10,566 bases of DNA, from positions 1-10,566 of the forward strand of contig CAYHDY010000037.1 in assembly GCA_964355525.1 (NCBI GenBank), in the 5' to 3' direction. A model generated the notes under the pieces. The model saw only the letters and a program-made list of their open reading frames with translations. It had not been told where the DNA came from and did no database searches. Below, in pieces: positions 5,614 to 10,566 of the stretch. The DNA is from XYB2-FULL-45-11 sp964355525. Lineage in GTDB: Bacteria > Patescibacteriota > Patescibacteriia > UBA9934 > GWF2-40-263. Every line of letters begins with the position of its first letter. The stretch's first letter is position 1. The translations under genes were made by a program, and so were the position numbers.

Positions 5614-7824
5614 ATGCCTCCTTATCTCAAAGCCGCTGAATACGAGCCAAAAACACCTCAAGAGCATGTGGATGGGCTTTCTTGCATCCTTCCTCTTGAA
5701 GGTCGCAACGGGTTTGTCTTTGTCCTTGCCTATCTCAGCAAAAAAAGTCCGGATTCCGAAACACTTCTACAACTGTTAAGCGATCAGGCGCATCGATTAA
5801 CAAATTCATTTGGAAAAGAAGCGAACGCTCAACATCGCTTTGAACAATTTCTGGGTGCACTCAATGAAACGCTTTCGCAAGTTGTGCGCGAGGGACGGTT
5901 CTACATTCCCATTCAACATTTTCATGCGGTTGTCGGAATTATTTGCGAAGATCAAATGTTTCTCTCAGGAGCCGGAGAACTTTCCGGATTATTTCTTCAT
6001 CGCAAACCTTCGCAACGTTATCAAGTGTTCAATATCTTTCGCAGTATTCAAACAGAGCAAGCTCTTCCCACGTGGGAAAAACCGTTTGCTGTTGTCCTCG
6101 ATGGAGATCTTGAAAACGGCGATGTCTTTTGCGTCTGTCAAAAAGATTTACAGCGTGTCATTCCCGCCGATGATCTAAACAGCATTCTCACTCAGATTCC
6201 TCCAAAGAGTGCGACGGAAAAAATCCGACAATACTTTTCTCACAACGACGGACTCCTTCTCATCATCTTCAAAGCGGAAGATCCAAATTCTCAGGTGACC
6301 GAAGCACACGCTAAACCCCTTTCCGACGTTTCGATCGATTCGTTCGTTCGCGGACAAGATGAAACGGCGCGCTTGCTTGAAGATCAAAAACCAAATATCT
6401 TTGGCTTTATTCGCACGTGGATCGTAGCCCAGTACAAAAAACAAACGGCGCGATCACGCATTTTATCTGATTTGAAACGAGGAGAATCTAAAGGAAAAAT
6501 GGCTATGCGTTTCGCAGAAGTCATTGGAAGATCCCTCATAAGAATAACGAAACGCGCTTACATTCATACAAAAGTGTTTGCCATTGCCGTTTCAAAAAAA
6601 GAAACACGAGGAACGATCGTGGAAAATATTCTATCGAAAAAACACACATTCTTGAGTCACGGAAAAACACTCCTACAAAAAAGCCAATCTCTTTCGACAA
6701 AAACAAAACGGTCAGTCGTAATCATCGTCATCCTCGTTTTATTTCTTGGAACAGGAATCTTCTTGTTATCGCAATCACGCGCTAAGTCCGCCGCGCAACA
6801 TACCTATGATTCTCAAGTTTCCCTCATTCAAGACATCATGGATCGTGCAGGCGGAGCGATGATTTATCGTGATGAAAATCAAGCGCGATCCCTCTATCAA
6901 CAAGCGATAAGCCTTGTCGGACAATTACAAACAGACCTGCCGGACCGACAAGAAAAAGCAAAAAAACTTCTTTCAGACATTGAAACAGCGATGGACGAAC
7001 TGCGTCACGTCGTTCATGTTCCAAATCCCGCTCTTCTTGGAGACGTCGCTGCAAGCACGTCTGGAATCTCCGGAGTTCACCTCATCCATATCGCTCATGA
7101 AACATTTGTGGTCGGAAGTGACCAAAATATCTATCGTCTGGATGTATCACAAAAAATCTTCAAGGTCGCCAATACGGCACCCATCACTTCACAATCCATC
7201 ATTTCCATTTCTACAGACGACAAACGCATCTATCTACTCGATTCCGCAAATCACCTGTTTGCCTTTGATCCTTCAAATAACAGCACTGTACAGGTTACCG
7301 TTCCGCTTGATGAAGGCCGATGGAAATCGTTTCTTTCCTATGCAAATCGACTCTACCTTTTGCAAAGCTCTCCCGACGGAACAGACAGTCAAATCATTCG
7401 ATTCAACCGTTCTGGCGACGGATTTGGATCCGGACAACCATGGATCGCCTCTAAAACGGATTCGCTTCGTGAAGCCACATCACTCACACTCGACGGTTCT
7501 CTCTACATCCTGAAGTCGAACGGACAAACGTTTCGTTTCGAAAATGGAAGTGAAGTCGGTTGGATGCTTGGTGTCGTGGATCCGCCTGTCACGCAAGCAA
7601 CACAAATCTGGACGAACGCGGAAAGTAAATTCATCTACGTTCTCGAACCGAAAGGAAAACGATTCATCGTTTATAAAAAAGATACGGGAACATTTCTCAC
7701 TCAATTTACTTCCGACTCGTTCGACGACCTCAAAGAATTCGCCATTGATGAAAAAAATAACACGATCTATCTTCTCTCAGGTTCAAAACTCTATTCGATT
7801 GCCGCAAGTCATTTAAGAATGTAA
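5614..7824 (+). CDS. Pseudo-PP2C domain, one TM helix and extracytoplasmic beta-propeller protein
   Basis: This 736-residue protein is not a named family that I recognise. Residues about 20-222 follow the order of elements of a PPM/PP2C phosphatase, but the metal ligands are gone. GAGELSGLFLHR (119-130) stands where GDSRxYLxR is expected, GDVFCVCQKDLQRVI (169-183) where GDxLLLCSDGL is expected, and no DGxG exists near the N-terminus. HNDGLLLIIF matches the final DNxTVIVV strand. Residues 225-367 are a basic, mostly helical linker, and about 368-388 (VVIIVILVLFLGTGIFLLS) is the single membrane helix. Residues 390-470 form a charged helical stalk. From about 486 to the end, six units with an IYxLD/LYxL core (IYRLD, IYLLD, LYLLQ, LYILK, IYVLE, IYLLS) look like propeller blades. 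Basic residues before the helix place the phosphatase-like part inside. Inferred role: transmembrane sensor or scaffold. No Shine-Dalgarno before ATG 5614. Confidence 0.75.
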   Translation: MPPYLKAAEYEPKTPQEHVDGLSCILPLEGRNGFVFVLAYLSKKSPDSETLLQLLSDQAHRLTNSFGKEANAQHRFEQFLGALNETLSQVVREGRFYIPIQHFHAVVGIICEDQMFLSGAGELSGLFLHRKPSQRYQVFNIFRSIQTEQALPTWEKPFAVVLDGDLENGDVFCVCQKDLQRVIPADDLNSILTQIPPKSATEKIRQYFSHNDGLLLIIFKAEDPNSQVTEAHAKPLSDVSIDSFVRGQDETARLLEDQKPNIFGFIRTWIVAQYKKQTARSRILSDLKRGESKGKMAMRFAEVIGRSLIRITKRAYIHTKVFAIAVSKKETRGTIVENILSKKHTFLSHGKTLLQKSQSLSTKTKRSVVIIVILVLFLGTGIFLLSQSRAKSAAQHTYDSQVSLIQDIMDRAGGAMIYRDENQARSLYQQAISLVGQLQTDLPDRQEKAKKLLSDIETAMDELRHVVHVPNPALLGDVAASTSGISGVHLIHIAHETFVVGSDQNIYRLDVSQKIFKVANTAPITSQSIISISTDDKRIYLLDSANHLFAFDPSNNSTVQVTVPLDEGRWKSFLSYANRLYLLQSSPDGTDSQIIRFNRSGDGFGSGQPWIASKTDSLREATSLTLDGSLYILKSNGQTFRFENGSEVGWMLGVVDPPVTQATQIWTNAESKFIYVLEPKGKRFIVYKKDTGTFLTQFTSDSFDDLKEFAIDEKNNTIYLLSGSKLYSIAASHLRM

Positions 7825-7834
7825 CACCAATCCT

Positions 7835-8248
7835 ATGATGACAAAAAAAATACAACGCATGATCATTTGGATTGTCGCGATCATAATCATTCTTGTCGTC
7901 GGGTTCGCAGGAAAAGATCGACTTCCTTTTCTACGATCGACCGCACAGACGACAAATCCGTCGGAAGTCGTTGATGAATTCACGGGCACGTGGCGCGGTG
8001 AGGGTACAACCAAAGACGATTACAAATGGTTTGTTGTCTACACCTTCAAAAACGGAACGTATACAATGACAACGGATTCCGCGATGAAAGACAACGGAAC
8101 ATACGTGATCGCAAAACGTTTCCTCGACGGATCCATACAAATGACAAAAACATCCATTCTTTTCAAAAAAACTTACGATGTGTTTAACACATTTACAGAT
8201 GATGGAAAAACAATGACAATCGACGGGATGAAATTGTATAAACAATAG
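7835..8248 (+). CDS. Small membrane-anchored beta-rich protein of unknown function
   Basis: The 137-residue product has a short basic start (MMTKKIQR), a hydrophobic helix at about 9-24 (MIIWIVAIIIILVVGF) without a lipobox or clear cleavage site, and a domain of about 90 residues outside the membrane. That domain begins FTGTWRGEG and continues with alternating strands such as YKWFVVYTFKNGTYTMTT and a repeated DNGTY/DDGKT turn pattern. This resembles small lipocalin-like or META-like beta folds, but I cannot assign a family. It starts 10 bp after the propeller gene and ends just before the shared terminator, so the two form a bicistronic unit and may act together at the cell surface. ATG at 7838 is an equally possible start. 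Confidence 0.72.
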   Translation: MMTKKIQRMIIWIVAIIIILVVGFAGKDRLPFLRSTAQTTNPSEVVDEFTGTWRGEGTTKDDYKWFVVYTFKNGTYTMTTDSAMKDNGTYVIAKRFLDGSIQMTKTSILFKKTYDVFNTFTDDGKTMTIDGMKLYKQ

Positions 8249-8250
8249 AC

Positions 8251-8281
8251 AAAAAAAGAATCCCATCGGGATTCTTTTTTT
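8251..8281. terminator. Bidirectional intrinsic terminator between convergent operons
   Basis: A7, GAATCCC, loop ATC, GGGATTC, T7: a perfect 7-bp stem with A and T tracts on either side, so it works on both strands. It lies 2 bp after the small beta-rich gene and 10 bp from the end of rplL, closing both operons. Confidence 0.93.
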
Positions 8282-8290
8282 GTTGGATCA

Positions 8291-8689
8291 TTATTTGATC
8301 ACGGCTGTTCCTCCGGCTTCTGTCAATTTCTTTTTCATTTCTTCTGCTTGATCTTTTGACAAACCTTCTTTGACAACTTTAGGTGCAGCATCAACGAGGT
8401 CTTTTGCTTCTTTAAGTCCAAGACCTGTGACCTCACGAACAACTTTGATCACGCCGATCTTGTTGTCTCCGCAAGCAGTGAGTTCAACATCGAAAGATGT
8501 TTTCTCTTCTGCGGCTGGAGCGGCTGCTCCTCCTGCTGCCATCATCATTGCTGGAGCGGCTGCGCTCACACCAAATTTCTTTTCCAAAAGCTTAACGAGT
8601 TCTGCGAGGTCCAAAACGGACATTTGTTCAACGCTCTCAACAAGAGCCTTGAATTTTGCTGGAACTTCTACGATTTCCATGTCTGACAT
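8291..8689 (-). CDS. rplL: Large ribosomal subunit protein bL12 (L7/L12)
   Basis: bL12 forms the flexible stalk of the 50S subunit and recruits and activates translational GTPases. At 132 residues, the length is normal with a slightly long N-terminus. The dimerisation helices are at about 10-42 (MSVLDLAELVKLLEKKFGVS), followed by an Ala/Met/Gly-rich hinge at about 43-62. The globular C-terminal domain carries the factor-binding surface KIGVIKVVREVTGLGLKEAKD and LVDAAPKVVKEGL. The gene lies 23 bp after rplJ and shares its promoter and leader control. ATG 8689 is used; ATG 8680 in the same frame is possible. The usual downstream rpoB is not here: transcription ends at the shared terminator. Confidence 0.98.
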   Translation of the reverse strand: MSDMEIVEVPAKFKALVESVEQMSVLDLAELVKLLEKKFGVSAAAPAMMMAAGGAAAPAAEEKTSFDVELTACGDNKIGVIKVVREVTGLGLKEAKDLVDAAPKVVKEGLSKDQAEEMKKKLTEAGGTAVIK

Positions 8690-8695
8690 AAATTT

Positions 8696-8716
8696 AAGGT
8701 TAGGGGTTAGAGTTAA
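8696..8716. repeat. GTTAG-type short repeats in the rplJ-rplL spacer
   Basis: The 23-bp spacer and the adjoining bases, read on the plus strand, carry GGTTAG, GGGTTAG and AGTTA in tandem. On the mRNA strand this is a C/U/A-rich, unstructured stretch before the rplL start, with no Shine-Dalgarno. It may simply keep the start open. Confidence 0.4.
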
Positions 8717-9234
8717 GCTTTTTGTTCTGCGATTGCATTCAATGCAACCACGAGACCTCGGAGATTGCCGGCAAGCACATTAACGAAGCCGGAAACCGGA
8801 GCGTTGAGAGTCCCAACGAGTTTTGCGAGAAGTTCTTGTTTTGATGGCAAGCTTGCGAGTTGATTCACAGCAGCACCGTCAACAAAAGATCCTTCCAAAA
8901 TTCCAGCGACCATCTTGAAACCTTCTCGTCCTTTTGAGAAATCTTTCATGATTTTTGCAGGAGCAACTTCGTCTGTATAACTGATCGCTGTCAAAATACT
9001 TCCATCAACGAGTCCTTTCGAAAGGGTCATTCCCTTTTGTTCGAGCGCGCGGATAAGAAGTGTCTTTTTGGTAACAACGAAATCGACACCTTCCGCATGA
9101 CCTTTGGAACGAAGTGCATCGGCGTCACTCATGGTAAATCCGGATACGGATGTGAACACAACAGACTTCATTTTTCCAAACTTCTCTGCGAGTTCGTCGA
9201 TCATTTCTTGTTTCTGAGCACGTGTTTTTGGCAT
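8713..9234 (-). CDS. rplJ: Large ribosomal subunit protein uL10
   Basis: uL10 anchors bL12 dimers to 23S rRNA at the base of the stalk. The 173-residue protein is of normal length. The RNA-binding N-terminal domain begins RAQKQEMIDELAEKFGKMKS and includes VVTKKTLLIRAL, typical of the family, followed by the middle domain (KGLVDGSILTAISY, GFKMVAGILEGSFV). The C-terminal helix that carries bL12 dimers is at about 140-173 (SGFVNVLAGNLRGLVVALNAI). It is preceded by a leader with an L10-binding fold, so the protein, as a complex with bL12, probably represses its own operon. rplK and rplA are not upstream; a PP2C gene is. No Shine-Dalgarno precedes the ATG. Confidence 0.98.
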   Translation of the reverse strand: MPKTRAQKQEMIDELAEKFGKMKSVVFTSVSGFTMSDADALRSKGHAEGVDFVVTKKTLLIRALEQKGMTLSKGLVDGSILTAISYTDEVAPAKIMKDFSKGREGFKMVAGILEGSFVDGAAVNQLASLPSKQELLAKLVGTLNAPVSGFVNVLAGNLRGLVVALNAIAEQKA

Positions 9235-9396
9235 AGGTTTGTACGTAGCTTCTTTAGTTTACTCATTCGACCTTTAATAAAAAAATCCGGGCTTCCGCCA
9301 GGACTACATGAAAACGGTCGAATTCGACTCGTGTTTCACCTCGACAGGACTTACTCCGCCTTTGGCGGAAACCTGTTGTCTTGGGCGAATGGATTT
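9235..9396 (-). ncRNA. L10 leader (ribosomal protein autoregulatory leader of rplJL)
   Basis: The 5' untranslated region of about 160 nt carries the L10-binding fold. In the minus-strand RNA, AAGACA is followed by ACAGG, CCGCC, loop AAA, GGCGG, the internal loop AGUAAGU, then CCUGU and CGAGGU. The outer stem (9344-9348 with 9372-9376) and inner stem (9356-9360 with 9364-9368) flank an asymmetric loop, as in the known L10 leader with its kink-turn. An intrinsic terminator follows inside the leader. Known mechanism in other bacteria: the L10-L12 complex binds when in excess and lowers rplJL expression. Confidence 0.85.
9279..9303 (-). terminator. Attenuator terminator inside the rplJ leader
   Basis: In RNA orientation the stem is UCCUGGC, GGAA tetraloop, GCCCGGA, then U7. 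It has six pairs with one U-C mismatch. It lies after the L10-binding fold and 45 nt before the rplJ start, so read-through must be controlled. The sequence AGTCCTG occurs both in its left arm and in the right arm of the L10 stem, so the L10 left arm could pair with either one. Confidence 0.72.
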
Positions 9397-9402
9397 GATG
9401 AA

Positions 9403-9431
9403 AGAATAGAGGATTAATAGAAACATGTCAA
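9403..9431 (-). promoter_or_regulatory. rplJ: rplJL promoter
   Basis: On the minus strand a perfect TTGACA (9431-9426) is followed by a 17-bp spacer and TATTCT (9408-9403). Initiation would be near 9396, just before the conserved leader fold. This is the best -35 in the window, as expected for ribosomal genes. Confidence 0.82.
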
Positions 9432-9449
9432 GAAACGTCCCCACCCATA

Positions 9450-9473
9450 CCCTCCCCTGTGGTCAGGGGAGGG
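9450..9473. repeat. GC-rich hairpin 1
   Basis: CCCTCCCCTG, loop TGGT, CAGGGGAGGG: ten perfect pairs. It lies between the rplJL promoter and the PP2C terminator, far more GC-rich than its surroundings. No T tract follows on either strand, so it is not an intrinsic terminator. It resembles a dispersed palindromic repeat unit. Confidence 0.75.
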
Positions 9474-9490
9474 GTAGCGAATGTGAGTCC

Positions 9491-9512
9491 CTCCCCCTGA
9501 GTGCAGGGGGAG
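9491..9512. repeat. GC-rich hairpin 2, a near-copy of hairpin 1
   Basis: CTCCCCCTG, loop AGTG, CAGGGGGAG: nine perfect pairs with arms nearly the same as hairpin 1, 17 bp away. The flanking GTCCC (9487-9491) and GGGGGAC (9518-9524) extend the symmetry. The pair looks like a tandem of one repeat family. Confidence 0.72.
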
Positions 9513-9531
9513 TCGGAGGGGGACGCGGATT

Positions 9532-9557
9532 AAAAAACCGACCTTTTACGAAGTCGG
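9532..9557 (-). terminator. Terminator of the PP2C gene
   Basis: In RNA orientation CCGACUU, loop CGUAAA, AGGUCGG, then U6. It has seven pairs, one of them G-U. The TAA stop codon of the PP2C gene lies in the loop, so transcription ends immediately after translation does. Confidence 0.85.
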
Positions 9558-10430
9558 CAGATTCGGGGAGACCCGGAAGAAGATGATCGTCGTGTCGTGC
9601 TTGGGAGTTCCGTGCGTCTGCATGAGTCTCATTTCCGCCATCTCTTTCAGAGCTTCAAGCGAATGAGAAACTGCGTCGTTTTCTTTCCGCAACTGTTCGA
9701 ACACTTTTTGAACGATCTTCCTTCCGCCGTCGGAACAAAGAGCAAACAGGAACGTGCGTTCTGGATTCAACGTGAACGAAGTCACATCGGGTTGCGGTGT
9801 CAGTGCCGGATGAAAGGCACACAGGCCGAACCCTCGCGTCACAGCAAGCGACTCGCGCGACCAATGCGCGGGAGAATCGCGATGTTGCAAACGGAGTTTT
9901 TCAAGACCGAACGAAATGTGTCCGTAACCAAGATCGACAATACGAAAGTTTCCGGATTGAACAAACGGCGTCAAGCGCACTTCCTCTTTTTTGTCGCTCA
10001 CGCGATGATCGCGTGTATGAATTTCGCATCCATGCGAAGCTTCCGCAGAGAATCGATACACCCGACAGTCACCCGCGTGCGCGATCGTGACTTTGGGCAT
10101 GGGTCCATCTACGACGCTGACGCACGTCGCAACAGCGACGATGGTTCGATTATCAAACTTCCGCGAGACGGATTTCTCGACTTCCGCGAAAATTTCCGGA
10201 AATACCTCCTCTGATTTTCCTGCGAACTGCTTCGCAAGTTCATTCGCAACGAATTGCGCGAATCCCGCGATTTCGATGCGACGTTCATTCCATCCGTGCC
10301 CGTCAACAACGGTTGCGAAAAACGGTTGACCGGGTTCATTCAGAACAACACAAGCATCTTCTGAGATCGGATGTTTTTTCCGCGAAGCGGCAACGACGAC
10401 ATGTGCAACGTGCAATCCTCTACCTCCCAT
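9546..10430 (-). CDS. PP2C/PPM-type serine/threonine protein phosphatase
   Basis: The 294-residue protein is a metal-dependent phosphatase that should remove phosphate from Ser/Thr residues. The motifs are in order: SEDA (23-26), VVDGHG (41-46, with metal ligand D43), AGDCRVYR (119-126, for AGDSRxYR), LAVTRGFG (195-202), CSDGG (232-236, metal ligand D234) and HDTTIIFF (278-285, for DNxTxIxV). The usual Asp after RxFG is replaced by Leu (FGL), but the main metal ligands are present, so it is probably active. No membrane helix is present; it is cytoplasmic. It has its own promoter and terminator and is monocistronic. No kinase is visible in the window. It starts at ATG 10430. GGAGG occurs inside the first codons, not upstream of them. 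Confidence 0.9.
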   Translation of the reverse strand: MGGRGLHVAHVVVAASRKKHPISEDACVVLNEPGQPFFATVVDGHGWNERRIEIAGFAQFVANELAKQFAGKSEEVFPEIFAEVEKSVSRKFDNRTIVAVATCVSVVDGPMPKVTIAHAGDCRVYRFSAEASHGCEIHTRDHRVSDKKEEVRLTPFVQSGNFRIVDLGYGHISFGLEKLRLQHRDSPAHWSRESLAVTRGFGLCAFHPALTPQPDVTSFTLNPERTFLFALCSDGGRKIVQKVFEQLRKENDAVSHSLEALKEMAEMRLMQTHGTPKHDTTIIFFRVSPNLPTS

Positions 10431-10457
10431 CGAAAATTCCCGAAATTGGGAAACAAA

Positions 10458-10486
10458 AGTTTAGCAGAAAAAGTGAAATTTGTAAA
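10458..10486 (-). promoter_or_regulatory. Promoter of the PP2C gene
   Basis: On the minus strand TTTACA (10486-10481), 17-bp spacer, TAAACT (10463-10458), with TGC just before the -10 acting as an extended -10. Initiation near 10451 gives a leader of about 20 nt. Confidence 0.68.
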
Positions 10487-10515
10487 GGGGTCTTGGATGA
10501 AGTTTTTTGTGAAAT

Positions 10516-10544
10516 AAAAAAGATCGGCTTTATCAACCGATCTT
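10516..10544 (-). terminator. Terminator of a minus-strand gene beyond the right edge
   Basis: In RNA orientation AAGAUCGG, a nine-base loop, CCGAUCU, then a U-rich run. The minus strand holds TAA and TGA just before it (10548-10560), so the upstream gene probably ends there. Its identity cannot be seen. Confidence 0.8.
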
Positions 10545-10566
10545 CCTCATGCGATTATCCTCCGAC

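Noticed and set aside
9449..9524. GC-rich hairpins as a CRISPR fragment or terminator
   Set aside because: Only two non-identical units with no regular spacer, and no T tract on either strand.
9597..10214. Long open frame on the plus strand opposite the PP2C gene
   Set aside because: The minus strand encodes all PP2C motifs. The plus frame has no recognisable domain and no promoter or terminator of its own.

Overview
The window looks like a chromosomal segment from a Candidate Phyla Radiation (Patescibacteria) bacterium. This rests on gene content: a DUF4012 protein beside GT2 glycosyltransferases, a winged-helix regulator fused to a degenerate nucleotidyltransferase-like domain, a very short TsaB-like protein, and an rplJ-rplL pair without rplK-rplA in front. 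Base composition is moderate. TGG encodes Trp and TAA/TAG end the genes, so code 11 fits. None of the gene starts has a convincing Shine-Dalgarno at normal spacing. I saw no mobile element, CRISPR array, tRNA or rRNA.

Left part (1-5543), all on the minus strand and read right to left: winged-helix regulator, compact TsaB-like protein, TM-only MscS-like protein, membrane processive-type GT2 glycosyltransferase, soluble GT2 glycosyltransferase, and a membrane-anchored DUF4012 protein cut by the window edge. Gaps are 2-43 bp, so this is probably one operon with internal promoters (an extended -10 at 4532-4540, and perhaps a near-leaderless one at 1247-1252). The last three genes suggest envelope polysaccharide or glycoconjugate work.

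Middle (5553-8248), plus strand: a strong promoter overlapping a dyad drives a 736-residue protein. It has a degenerate PP2C-like cytoplasmic domain, one membrane helix, a helical stalk and a probable six-blade beta-propeller outside the cell. A small membrane-anchored beta-rich protein follows 10 bp later. A bidirectional terminator separates this operon from the convergent ribosomal genes.

Right part (8291-10566), minus strand: rplJ-rplL with a textbook promoter and a ~160-nt leader carrying the L10-binding fold and an intrinsic terminator, i.e. an attenuation-type autoregulatory leader. Between this leader and the next gene are two GC-rich hairpins and a terminator. Then comes a PP2C phosphatase with its metal-binding motifs intact and its own promoter, and finally the terminator of a gene beyond the right edge.

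The least described items are the pseudo-PP2C/TM/propeller receptor-like protein, close to an intact PP2C, and the trimmed forms of TsaB and MscS.
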